64,000 nt of DNA. Source: Hepsetus odoe. Lineage: Eukaryota > Chordata > Actinopteri > Characiformes > Hepsetidae. A program made the translations under genes and the position numbers. Shown in pieces: positions 48,031 to 59,924 of the stretch (position 1 is its first letter; each line of letters begins with the position of its first letter). Below the pieces are notes generated by a model. The model was not told the DNA's origin, made no database searches, and was given only the letters and a program-made list of their open reading frames with translations. Where the stretch lies: positions 8,798,102-8,862,101 of the forward strand of contig CM029384.1 in the NCBI GenBank assembly GCA_017165825.1, given 5' to 3'.

Positions 48031-48760
48031 AACACTGCAGTGAATTTGTTTTAACTGTTGCAAACTAATGAACTGCCAAATGTTTTATGCTTTGTTTGAT
48101 TTAAAACACCAGGTCAAGTTTATGCTCAAAAGTGGTCACTTTTCCATGTCAACTTGAATAGTTTTTTATTTTACCTGTGGACAGTTGGCACCATTTGCAG
48201 TTTGTCTCCAAATTTCACAGCACACTCAATATCAAATGTGCCTGAGGATGAAAGCATGAAAAAAAAGTATTTTTCTCAAAACAAAAGTGCTGAGTTGGTT
48301 TATACATTATGTAGATAACGCCTAGTTTATCTGTCAGATCTGATATCATAAAAGTGCAAAGTCTGAAAATGGTGAGATAATGTAAAGTTAATTTTCAACA
48401 ACAGGGTTACTTAAAAACAGGGCAGCTCTAGAAAGGCAAAAAGTCTCATTGGCCGATTATTAGCTAACTCAGCTAATAATCCAAATATTTACTGTGCAGA
48501 ACACTCCCTTCTCACATGATATAAGTTACTTTTCGAGCCAACAGCCAGTGCATAAGGAAACAATGAGGGAAAGAAAGAGAAAGCATATGTGCAGACTGTT
48601 GTGTATAATAGAAAAAAACACTTGAAAAATTTGCACAAAAATAGGATGTTTCCAGCCAGCAGAGGGCCGTTTTCTGTGGTTGGTGCAGGGCTGTTAGATG
48701 TTTTAAGATTGAGTTTATGGAAAAGGAAGAACTAACTGTGTTCCAAAGCATATGAGTGTG

Positions 48761-48791
<31 letters not shown>

Positions 48792-48899
48792 TTTTTTTTT
48801 ATGAGTGTTCGTGACTTCTGATATGCTGTACAGTTTGTTCTTCTCACATACTTTGTCTCTGTGAATGAAAAGTATATGCCAAGTAATTTCTGCCTCTGC

Positions 48900-49070
48900 C
48901 TTTCGCACAGCACACACTCACTGGAGCCAAAAACACTGAGGTTGTGTATCCTAGCACCGCATTCTGGAATATTCCAGACCTAAAAAACACATTCTCCCAC
49001 ATCGTATTTCTCGCCGTCACTGCAGTCAGACTCACAGCACATGGAATTTATGGGAAGCCACGTCATCACT
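48900..49070. promoter_or_regulatory. Candidate stress-response element (HSE and ATF6-type site)
   Basis: TTCTGGAATATTCCAGA at 48962-48978 is a perfect heat-shock element (alternating TTC/GAA units at 5-base spacing). CCACGTCA at 49058-49065 is the complement of TGACGTGG, the ATF6/XBP1-type unfolded-protein-response core. The nearest gene is nupr1, a stress-induced gene, about 1.8 kb downstream. Function is inferred. Confidence 0.4.
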
Positions 49071-49639
49071 AAGAAAAAGCAGACACAACACAACAGTAAT
49101 GGAGCTTAACTTTCTAGAGGGATCGTGCATGATTCAGATTTTTGCCACTAAAAACAAGTTTGCAGTCTAATCGGAAGATATTACTATGCTGCTCTGCTCA
49201 CACACATACACAGAGTAAACACACAGTAACAGAGACAGGACAAAGTGACCGGTAAATGCTGTACAGATAACTTTAAAAAAACAACATCCTTTGCCCAAGT
49301 TTACACAGTATGGAAAGGAGCATGATTGGTTCCATCTGAAGTGTAGCCTCATGCACTAGAAACACAGATGGAATGATGATTTGCAATGTGTTGTGATCTG
49401 AACAATGGGATTTCTTCATTGTAAACGAATATAAATATTTTTACTTCAAATGTATTATATGAAATTGTTTGGGAAATCTTGTCAGAGATGAGATGTAAAC
49501 ATGTAAGAGGTTTAGATTAGTGGAGCATGAAACACTGCAGGCTTTGGGAAGTGTGAGCAAGTAGGCAGGTGTGGTTCAAAGAGACAGACATTAACAACTG
49601 TAATCTAACAGGATATGGCTGAGGGAGAGTTAAGTTTGG

Positions 49640-50300
49640 GGTCTATATATTTGATTAGATTACAATAATATATGAAAAACTGAATAAACTAGGCTAGAAT
49701 TAAATATGATAAAAGGTATTCGACTACAGACTACATTGGAATAAACTAGACAACATTAGTATAAAATAGAGCAGACTAGACTAGATAAGACTAACTTCAG
49801 CAGTGCTTAACAGAAAAGACTTAAAGAGATTAGTCAAGACAAAAATAGTGTAGAAAAATTTAGATTAGAGTTTATACTAGACTAGACTACATTAGCATAT
49901 TATAGTAAGCACAAAATAGATTAAAACAGACTTAACAAGAATAGAATATAACAGAATAGCCCAGCCTAGTTTAGACTACACTACAATGGAATGTAATGGG
50001 ACAGACAAACATAGATTAGACTAGCCTAGAATACAAGAGAATATGACAGAATAGACCAGACTACTATATAAAAATTTTATAGAAAAGATAAAAATAGACT
50101 AGACAATAGGATATAATGGAACAGACTACATTACTTAAGACTAGACTATGTAATAATAGTATATACAATTACAAATCTAGTCTAAGCTAAACTACAATAA
50201 TATGTAATAGATCATAGTAGTAGATCAACATTAAATAATTAAAACATAAAACCTTAGTGTAGACCTAGACTGTGTAAATGGAAACAGACAAGACTCTAAA
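49640..50300. repeat. Cryptically simple TAGAC/TAGAA-rich region
   Basis: Very frequent short words tagac, tagaa, actaga and acaga without exact periodicity, consistent with a decayed pentanucleotide satellite. No coding potential. Confidence 0.6.
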
Positions 50301-50799
50301 TCTAGACTACAGTTATATATAACAGATCATGATGCGTTGATGAGTGGTTCTTTTAAAGGAGGGCATATTTATTTATAAGAGTGTAGAATGAATCAGAATT
50401 TAAAAAAAGTTATCACTCTCAAGGGAAATCTCTTATTGAACTATAACAATCAATTACAGTAAACCAGATAACCAGATTTCATTAGAATGCACAGAATGAA
50501 GTGGCTCAAATAATTTTAGAACAGAGTACATTTGACTAAAATACAACATCTGCGAGGAAAAAATTAGAACAGATTATTTCAACAGTAAAACAGGATTATG
50601 GAATAAAAGATCTGACAAAAGAGAACGGGATATATAATAAAACAATTTTCCACACACCCAGTAACACCCAGTGTACTCTAAACTGTAATGGAGGATTGAG
50701 CAAAACAAAACAAGGTCATCTGACCTGGTCTTTTGTGGACAAGGCTCTTCAGTCAAACATTAAACCAAATCTGATGCAACTCTCTGCTGAAAGTGGGGA

Positions 50800-50827
50800 A
50801 GAGGAGGAGGAGGAGGAGGAGGAGGAG
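50800..50827. repeat. (GGA)n microsatellite in the nupr1 promoter
   Basis: About nine GGA units ending ten bases before the nupr1 TATA box. Confidence 0.9.
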
Positions 50828-50836
50828 CGTCTCCTC

Positions 50837-50843
50837 TATAAAA
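50837..50843 (+). promoter_or_regulatory. nupr1: nupr1 TATA box
   Basis: TATAAAA located about 190 bases upstream of the nupr1 ATG. Transcription would be expected to start near 50865-50875, giving a 5' UTR of about 160 bases in the same exon as the start codon. Confidence 0.75.
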
Positions 50844-51032
50844 ACAGCTCAACCAGGCGGATGTAAACATCTGCCTGTGGAGACAGACGAGCTACCAAAC
50901 ATCAGACTACAACCTTCAATTATTAGTATTTTTATCATTTTCAGCTGCTGCTTTCCTCAGCTACTGTAGAAAAGTGCATTGAGTTATAGTTTATCAGTGC
51001 TTTGTGTTTAAGGAGTTGATAAAAGAACCAAA

Positions 51033-52332
51033 ATGAGTCACATTGATGTGAAAAACCTTAAACCTACTACCTTTGAGTCTCGCTACTACGATGAATACGA
51101 GTATTACAACCTGACAGACCGCTACACTGGTAAGTTCTGAAGCTTTAACATCAGGCCTCAGATTTAGGGGGTAAAATTCTCTGAGCAGGGGTGTTCAGTC
51201 ATATAACCTGAGCCCAAACTCTAGTCTATCCAAAAGGAAAAGAGCTGGAGGATATTCCTATTGAACAATCCTCAAATTTAGGCTGATGTTATCTTTTAAT
51301 TAAAAAATCCAACTTTGAGCAATACACCCAAGGTTTGAGGTACCAAGATAACTTAAGCCTAAATTTGAGGATTGTTCAATAGGAATATCCTCCAGCTCTT
51401 GGTCAAGCTTGATTTTGAGTTTGTCTTGCTAAACTGAGAAATGCTGGGGGATATTTCACAAAACAGGATTTCTTAGTTCCTCAGGTAAGCCTACATTCAA
51501 GGGCTGTCAAATATGAAAATCAACTCTTTTCCTATTGGAAAGATCAGAATTTGGACTTAAGTTATTAGGCTAACCGAAATCCTGCTTCCTGGAATAAGCA
51601 TGCTTTTTGGATGAGAGCGATGCCCTGTTTATAGTGGTAGCTGTGCTGAAGGGTATTTTACAAAGCAGGATTCCTCATTTAAGCAACAACACTTAAGCCC
51701 AAACTCTAACCAGTTTAGTGAGAAAATGGCTGAGAGACATTCCTGCTGGACAATACTCAGGCTAATAGAATACTAGAGAATACTAAGAATACTAATACTA
51801 AGTTGTCAGGCTAACTAATAAATCCTGTTTTGGGGAATAGAGCCCAGGATAGTTGAGTTGGCTGGATAACTTGAATGTAAAATTTAGGATTGTTTAATAG
51901 GAACATCCTGCAGCTGATTTTCATTTCTGTCAGGCTTGACTTTGATCTTAAGTTATCTGAAAAATATGAGGAATTTGTGAAATAGCCCCTGGTTTGCATT
52001 GTTTGTGTGTTTAGTGTTTTGTACACCAAAGTTGCCCTTAAATCTCTTGCTGCGTTGATCTTTTCAATGTTCAATCATTCAGTGTTCTGGATAATTCAGA
52101 AGTCTTGCTTTAGGGAAACCCCACAGGACAGTGGCTGTGAAACACTAGAGCAGTGGCCTGTTTGGTTGTGATGTGTCACTGAATGTACTCCCTCTGTCCG
52201 GCAGAGTGCAACAGCCGCAAAGGCAGGACAAAGAAGGAGGCGAGCTGCAACACAAACCGCCCCAACCCTGGAGGACATGAACGCAAGATTGCTGATAAAC
52301 TCCAGAACTCTGAGAAGAAAGCCAAAGAGTGA
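51033..52332 (+). CDS. nupr1: Nuclear protein 1 (p8), stress-induced transcriptional regulator
   Basis: Small, basic, intrinsically disordered nuclear protein induced by cellular stress, distantly related to HMG-A proteins. Coding exons: 51033-51129 and 52205-52332; GT-AG, phase 1 junction, 74 aa (human 82). The ATG is in good context (AAAATGA). The N-terminal half has acidic-aromatic YYDEYEYYNLTDRY; the C-terminal half has the family signature RKGRTKKEA, NTNRPNPGGHERKI and KLQNSEKK, containing the bipartite nuclear signal. Exon 2 ends ten bases after the stop (52342) and joins a 3' UTR exon at 52815, ending at the AATAAA 53088-53093. The stop is too close to that junction to trigger nonsense-mediated decay. 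The intron holds palindromic repeats. Confidence 0.93.
51190..51990. repeat. Cluster of palindromic MITE-like repeats in nupr1 intron 1
   Basis: Arms at about 51240-51283 and 51356-51400 are near-perfect reverse complements (starting AGAGCTGGAGGATATTCC). Related, more diverged units follow: 51440-51600 ('aaacaggatttcttag' to GAAATCCTGCTTCC) and 51650-51840 ('aaagcaggattcctca' to AATCCTGTTTTGG), with a further arm remnant at 51885-51915. The structure suggests repeated insertions of one hairpin-forming non-autonomous element. Confidence 0.75.
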
Positions 52333-52814
52333 AAAGTGACAGGTAAAAAAAACTGAATCCTAGGTGAGGTTAACAGTCTCCCTTAACTAGTCTCATTATG
52401 GAGTACTGACTCTGTACTGACATTATGGAGTACTGACTAACAAAGCTGAAGTTACTTTGTTAACAGATCATCTCTGCTTTGTGAAACTCTCCTATTAGCA
52501 CCTATTTCTATTCTATCCCTGTTCCCCACATACCTGCCCCAATCAGGTTTGGTCCAGGTTTGCAGTGATCTGTGTAGCTAATCTGTATTTGTATTAATTT
52601 CCGTTAACTATCTACTTTGAAATCACCTTGGTATGCATAGAAATGTGGACATATTTATTTTACTTTGATATCAATTCTATGAGCATAACTATAATTATTA
52701 TGTGCCACAGATTGGGGTTGTTTTCCTTTGCTTTAACTGATGATTCCAGCCTTTATTTTTGTATAAAGGTAATGTGAGGATATTTTAGAAACTTTATCTT
52801 TATATTTTCCACAG

Positions 52815-53110
52815 AATAATCTGGACGGCTTGATCTGGCAACCGACCTTGGGCGCCTTGGCGATGGATTTTATGGAGCAGAAGATGGGAGGGACTTCCAA
52901 AAGTCCCTTGTAGTGACAGGTTGACCACTGGTGTGGGAAAACGAAGGAGCAGCACATGGTGGGTGTGCAATGTGTGGTTGTACACCTGACTGGGTGATCC
53001 CTGGAGAGACAGAGGGGCACGAACTGGTCAATAGTGCTTGTGAGACTTTGTCTGTGTGGGTTTTTTTAATTGAATTTCTAACTAAATAATAAAGAATATC
53101 ATACTTATTA
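52815..53110 (+). other. nupr1: nupr1 3' UTR exon with poly(A) signal
   Basis: Acceptor TTTTCCACAG ends at 52814. AATAAA lies at 53088-53093. Frames in it are not supported as coding. Confidence 0.65.
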
Positions 53111-54021
53111 AATGAGTTTTCTCACATTCTTCTGATTCAGATTACATAAGATTAAATGCACAGTCCGCCACCACATTAAACAACAATGTGAGAGCTGTGT
53201 GTCAAGTCTAGACTGGATAAAATCCATTATTAGACAGTACTTGTAAATGGTGGTTGTGGAAAATGGAAAATTTACCGATTGTGAAGACCTTAACACTTTC
53301 TCTTTTTTAATGGAGTGAGTTTCTAAATCATGGTCAAATATTCACTAGATCTGGTTTGCTTAATCTAAGCCAGGATCTGGAATAGTTCCAGGTTTATAGG
53401 GTCATAGCACTGTTTAAACTACTTAAAAAGTTGCGTTGTATTTCCTATTACGACCAATGGAGGGCAGCAGCTGGGTGTTGATCACAAGCTGCAATATGGA
53501 AATAAGGGGCTCTGAGGATTATTCCCAAAGTGCCAAGAGAACATGGCAGTTAAAGGCAGTATAAAAGCAGCAATTTTATTTAAAAACTGTACAAATGTTA
53601 ATATATTCAGAATGAAGAAGAAAAACTACTTTGCCCTTGTATAACCTGCAAAGTAAAATCTGAATGACTCACCAGGGCTCAACGCACTTCATTATAAGCG
53701 GATTCACACTCAGTCAGGCTTGGTGTTTATAACATGACATGACCAATATAAATCAAGACCATTAGTGCTATAATTACCAAAGCAGACAACACATTCAGAG
53801 TACATTTAGCACACCTGTAACCTTTCTAGGAGCTAAATATGAGCCAAGGCCCGGCATCTGATCTGAAAGGGTTCCTCAAGGAAGTGAATAGTCTAGAAAA
53901 CATAGGAATACAATGAAATTAATGTTTAAAGACTGAATTTCTGTGAATGATTTGGAGCAACTGAGCAGCAACTACAACTTAAAGACTTAATTTTTCTTTC
54001 CTTTCTCATTTGTCTTTTTAA

Positions 54022-54023
<2 letters not shown>

Positions 54024-54079
<56 letters not shown>

Positions 54080-54170
54080 TATGTCTTTTCTGTCTCTCTC
54101 TGCTTCTCCTGCTGGCTCTCTCGGTCCCACTGCTCTGCTCTTTCTTACCCATCTACAGTTTCTTCATAAN

Positions 54171-54208
<38 letters not shown>
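54024..54208. repeat. Two (CT)n tracts around an undetermined base
   Basis: (CT)n at 54024-54072 and 54171-54208, separated by a CT-rich stretch. The N at 54170 marks a polymorphic or unresolved base exactly at the start of the second tract. Confidence 0.9.
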
Positions 54209-54214
<6 letters not shown>

Positions 54215-55502
54215 TCAAAACACATGTTGAGAATGTTGCTGTTGTCTGTCATGTAAAATCCCCATTGTGGACTGCAAAATGTCCATAAATTCATACAAGA
54301 TTTCCTGGTGATTGTGTTTGTTTATGAAGCACTGATCAGTGAAATTCAACTGTGAAAAACACCCAGCAGCATTTCATTAGCATGTGCTAAACAATTTGTA
54401 AAAAAAACTCCACATAATTACTGTAAAAAAACCCCAAACATTAACACTGTCAAGTTTCACCAGAGAATGGATGCAAAATAATTTGAATAAAGAAATTAAG
54501 AAACGAATCAATAAATTAATAAAAATAGTAAAATTACTTTGAAAAAGGCCTTGAAACTATTTGACAAATGTAAATACTATTTAGTTAATATATTTAATAT
54601 TTTACTATTTCATTTTAATAATATTTAACTAATATTCATCATGGCACTAGTTTGATATTTTAATATATGAAGCTTTTTCTATCACACCCAAAACATTAAA
54701 TTGCATTATTGTGTTTATAATGATCATCACTAGATTAAAGCATTATCCTTTTCAGTGGTGGGACTAATTGCTTGTGATCAGTCTTCAAAAAGCAAAAAGA
54801 GAAGTTTTACAACTCTCTTGCAGTCTGACTACAGGAAAAAAAAATCCACCACCAACCCACATGTACAGACGCACACACTCACACACAAATACACACATAC
54901 ACTCTTAAGCAGGGATAATGGATGAGCAAAATTCTCACATTTCTGCCTCACTCCCTGTCAACCTACCATTCTACTTGTACCGTAACACAAGATAATCCAT
55001 TTATGTAATTTTCCCCACCCCCTCATACTCGACTGCTTCACTGCTTTCATTTCCTCGATCTCATGTGTTCCCTCAAGCAGGCACACACACACCAAAGCAT
55101 ATTTGGTCCCACAAAAGATATGGGTTTGTAGATATCCTCTCCTCTGTGGTGTAAAATATGAACTTCTGGTTAAAGTGATAACTGACAAATAATCTGATTC
55201 CATCCATATATGAATCAATTATGAAAGGGCAGTGAGATTTACATATTTAATTATCTGGATACCCTGTGTTGCCTAATAGGTTATAACGTGTGATATTGGA
55301 AAAATGAAGTTGTCTGTTATTATAAAGCTAAAGTAGTATTGACGAATACTGTAAGAATGACAGAAAGTATGTGGAAGCAATTAAGCCCCAAGTAGCTTAC
55401 GATAAAGGTGATGAAGCACAAACTAAGCTGAGTCTGAAACCTTTTTTGGATCCCAGCAAGTACTGCTTAAATCCTTAGTTTTTGCACAAACCTCCCCCTA
55501 CC

Positions 55503-55503
55503 A

Positions 55504-55560
<57 letters not shown>

Positions 55561-55565
55561 GTCTC
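55503..55565. repeat. (CT)n microsatellite
   Basis: Nearly pure CT run, slightly interrupted. Confidence 0.9.
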
Positions 55566-55605
55566 TAGCTCCTTCTTGCTCATGGAGGTTTGAGAAACTC
55601 CTCCT

Positions 55606-55638
55606 GTTGCCTAGCAACTAGCCTTTGGAAATTCCAAA
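55606..55638. promoter_or_regulatory. RFX X-box and adjacent palindrome
   Basis: GTTGCCTAGCAAC (55606-55618) is a perfect inverted-repeat X-box of the RFX type. TTTGGAAATTCCAAA (55624-55638) is a palindrome around one base, Rel/NF-kB-like. No neighbouring gene is recognised, so the target is unknown. Confidence 0.4.
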
Positions 55639-56960
55639 AAGAGCCCATGGAGAGTGAGGAGCTTCCATGGTGGGCGCAATGTGTGCGCGTGCGTGTGCCC
55701 AAGGTATATGTAAGATGGCAGCTAGAGACGCAGGTGGACAGGTGTTCATGTGAAAAAGAAAAGAGCAAAAGAGATGGAATGCATGTGAATGAAAATATCC
55801 CATCTCTGAAAACCATCTGTTATGTGCCATAATTTCAGTTGCAGGAGCAGCATCAGTCAACACAGTGGCTCACAACAGCTGGTGTGTGTGTGTGTGTGTG
55901 TGAACATGTGAGTTTTATCATGTGTCTTTATTACCTGCTGTTTCCACACTGATGATAGTTGATCAGGGTATGTGTGCTGAGTAATTAGCTATATCTGTGT
56001 GCTTGTGCGTCTCAAGCTGTATTTTTCATTAACCTCCATATGACATGGTCTCATGATCTGACCTATGAAAACATGGGGCAGTGATGATCCAGCCTGCATC
56101 ATCAAAGGGCAGTGCAACATTCAAGTAAACATCTCTGACATGCAGTTGAGTGCCTGCATTGCACAGAAATTAGCCTAACAGCAGGTCAAACATTTAAAAC
56201 ACATAGAAGCTTGCACAGGCACCTAAACCATCCTACTGATCCAGGTCAATGAATGAGGGCTTGGGCTAATGTATAAAATGAATGTAAAAAAATTAGTCAT
56301 TTAAAAGTCGAAATTTAACATGAGAATAGAAAAATGCTCCTCGGTAAAAGCTTTAAAAAAACATCCAGTCCTGCCTGTTTAAATAAATATGCAGAGACAG
56401 TATGTGAAATATTTCTTTAGAGCCTCTACAGACACCATACTGGCCCCTAGCTGATTGATTAGTCCTTGGGATATTTTTTAAACAGTCACTGGATCGTTCA
56501 GGGCCGCTGAGATAAAGTAAGTGGGTGAAACATGGAGCAGTTTTAATTAAATGTATCTGTTGCTACATCAGTAGAGAATAGACTTGCTGAACAAAAAAAC
56601 AAGAACAACCCACGGCCAACCACAAAAGCTATGATTATCATTTGGTCTTGTGTCTCCATTTGTAAGAAAGGGTTTTTTTCAATGAAAGCGTTTTGGATGA
56701 CTGATGTTTTTGTAAGTTTATGGGGAAAAAATACTTTGTAAAGATAAAAGACTGATTGTCTAAACTTATCCAGTTAATCAAAGTTTCAGAAAAATGTGTA
56801 CATTCAATTAATGGCTTCATTGAAAATTCATAGAGATCCCAATGAGCCCGAGTGGTTTTGTTGACTTTCAGAAGCATGAATGTATGAACCTACTCATAGA
56901 CCTAGCTTTCATCATTTCATTTCCTGGCAAATTGAATGATGTACAGTAGGCTCAACCCTA

Positions 56961-56968
56961 GATAGATC

Positions 56969-57011
<43 letters not shown>
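56961..57011. repeat. (GATA)n microsatellite
   Basis: About 12 GATA units, with one early interruption. Confidence 0.95.
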
Positions 57012-57012
<1 letters not shown>

Positions 57013-59924
57013 TTGATCTTGTTTTCTATGAAAAGCAAAACCTAAGACCACGTTGCCATCATTGTTTCCATGTCAGTGTGTTTACTGATTAGCTCTGAAT
57101 CTCTCATCACCATATTAAAGCAGTACTTGAGTTTTTCTTACTGTAAGGAAGACTGAGACAAGTTGTCACACTGCTAATAATTCCAAAATCAAAGTGCACT
57201 GCTTAAAGATAGAATGCTAGTTCCTGTGCATTATTTTTAAATAACATTGTTATTGCTAAAAAGTTCTATACATTCAAATCTATACATTTATAATTAGAAG
57301 AGGAATTAATAATGGGCCTTTATATTCTACAGCTAATTCACTAACCTCACTTTGCAATATAGGAAACATCACGGCAGGACTTGTCGCATGTTGCATATAT
57401 AAATAACTACAGAACATCTTCTTGTATGTACATGTTGTGTGTACATTGTGTGTATATGTGTACATTGTTGTGATGTTGTTTATGTCAGCTTCAACCACCA
57501 AGCAAATGCAGGGGGCATGTGACCATTCTTAAAAGCTGGTTTAAGAGAACTTCTTAGCCAAATAAATAATATCTTTATGGACCTTAAGTGTTTAGGTCCA
57601 GTGTGACATACAAAGGATGATTTCATGAAGATTGTAACTTATGTAGGCCAACCCAGAATTGTAATTCTGATGCTGAGTAAAGTCTAATATGAGACCACCT
57701 TGAGCCCACTTGAACAGATATGCAGATAATATAACTGTTCTGTTTGAATGCTTGAATTTAGAAGTGTGCCTCTCCTCAAGGTTAAGGGATTTCAGAAATT
57801 TCCAAATTTCTGCATAAATGCTTAAGATGTAAACCAAGTTATTAAGAGTCTTTTAAAATGATACACTGTTCTTGAGAAGTCTGAATTTTTCACTGTCATG
57901 ATAACAGAAACCAGAGATCTGAATGCCTTTAAAAGCACCCTAACTATAACAAGGTCATTGTTAAAAATTCCCTACCATGAGATAAAGCACTTTTTTATCC
58001 ATTCATGTTCAAGAGGTAAAAAAAATCTGATTTAAAAATGAAAATTACATTTAAAATTTACAGATGTTCCACTGTTTTACTATTACCGACATTATGTTTT
58101 ACTGCTTTTTTAATCTGCTTTTTGTTCTTCTTTACTTATTTTATAGCATCGCAATGTATGAAAATTGAGGATGTATGGACAAAAAGGCATGAATATTTAA
58201 AGTTTCCTTGCGTTAACTTGAAATGAAAGTAAATGCAAGAGTGTCTTGTTGTTTTCCCGTGAAATTACCATTTTGAAGGTTTCATTCAAAAACCCCATTT
58301 TCTTTTCTAAGGTAAGACAGTAAGTCTGTTTTTTTCAACAGTGACTCAAATCACCAAGCCCTCTGACTGACTTTATTTGAACAAGTGAATTGTGCAGAAG
58401 TTTTAGAAAAAAATTACAGTTGTGAAAGTTGTTGTGTACAGTTGTGAGAGCATCAGGAGTGAAACTTGGTTCATGGATGGTGACATGAGACAGGATTGAA
58501 ATGAATACCTTCAGACACTTCAGCCTGTGCTAAGTAACCCTTTTGTATCAGAGCTTTCAGTGCTAATGTTTCACACCTCTTCTCACATCCTCCCTTCTTT
58601 TCTGTTTACAACCCCCTTTTTTCTGGCTCATTACTTTCTCTCCATACTGTGCCATCTCCTTAAAAATGCTTTTTCACACCTGCTGCTTGTACCCCTTTCT
58701 ATCTATTTATTGATTTATTTCCTCCTTTCTACCTCCTGCCTATCTCATCTCTGCTTTCATTCACACTCTATAAATCTCTCTTTCCCTATTGACAATTACC
58801 AAGCTTCCTGGAGAGTCCCAGCATTGTAATAATGAGCATCAGCTCTATTAGCCCTAATGAGCCTTAATTAATTGAGATGATAACAATCCTAGTCCAATTT
58901 CATCCAGATTAAATGTTCATTCTTCTTGCATCCCTAGCGCTTTCATTCTTTTTTATTCCTACTCCTATGCTTCTCTGTCTCTCTACATCTGTCTCTGATC
59001 TTTGAAAAGCAGTTTTAGTTTTCAATGGCTAACTATTGTTTTTGACTGGAATTAGAGGCTTCCTGATGACTCTACAACAATCAACAATACCTGCCTACAC
59101 AGCCACCTCATTACCATGGTGACAGCCAGGTCGGTGTTTAGGGGACATGACATCACCTCTTCACTGTCTCTTTGTGTCAGTGTCACTGTCACTCGAACAG
59201 CACCCCTCTCTTTTTATCCTCTACACAATCCCCCCATCTAGTCCATGCTTTTTTTTTTTTACTAATCTTTTGCTCTTCCTCCTTCTGGCATGGCCAAAGT
59301 AGCATTAAAACAGCCCAGCATGTCTGTGTGTGTTTGTGAGCATGAGGCCTCCCCCTGCCATGTGTGCCTGGGGTTCTGAAGTGAAGGAGAAGATTAAAAG
59401 GAGATATTTGAACATTTGGTTTGTATTGATTTTCATTGCTGCCAGATTAAACCACAATCAAGTTGGCTTTGTTCTATTCCTGTTGTACCTCACACTGTAA
59501 ACTGAAATGTGAAAAGATGAAGCACACAACAGAGTTCTTCAAATTTCAAGGAAGCTCTGAAATTCTTATTAAGTGTTACAGACCGAATCAGCTACAGCAA
59601 AACACTTGACATTGTTTCTGGCCAGTGCCAACATTTTGCAAGTTGTTTGCTCAGTGTTGGCCTTGGAAGTATAATTAACAATCTCTGCTGCTGGGAGAGG
59701 CATCCAGCTAACAGACTTACCTCCAAGAATCTACTCAAATGTTTACAATGAATAGACAAGGTCTGATACAATCATTCTATATTTCAGAGGTTTTATAAAA
59801 AAAAAAGAATCACTTGGAAAATTAAAACTTCCTCATTTTTATTTTTCCTCAAATATATTTGCTATAGTATGTGAACACTGGTTACTAATTCCATCTTGTT
59901 TTTCTTTTTTTTGTTTTTTCAGCT

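Larger units (their letters stand above)
46331..50790. other. Intergenic region between sgf29 and nupr1
   Basis: About 4.5 kb without a recognised gene. Contains SINE clusters (47.12-47.48 and 47.64-48.03 kb), a (TG)n tract at 48757-48789, a GC-richer stretch at 48.9-49.07 kb with stress-response motifs, and a degenerate TAGAC/TAGAA-rich region at 49.64-50.30 kb. Confidence 0.5.
53111..59920. other. Gene-poor region downstream of nupr1
   Basis: No exon recognised. Contains (CT)n at 54024-54072 and 54171-54208 with one undetermined base at 54170, (CT)n at 55503-55565, an X-box-containing GC-richer stretch at about 55.57-55.73 kb, (TG)n at 55882-55902, (GATA)n at 56961-57011, and AT-rich possible conserved noncoding sequence at about 58.80-59.20 kb. 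Confidence 0.5.

Noticed and set aside
49001..49070. Short minus-strand Cys-rich frame (MCCESDCSDGEKYDVGEC)
   Set aside because: Only about 29 codons with a stop, no partner exon, and overlaps the motif-rich candidate regulatory island.
58527..58829. 100-codon plus-strand frame
   Set aside because: Low-complexity Leu/Ser/Phe translation of T/C-rich DNA without splice context or similarity.
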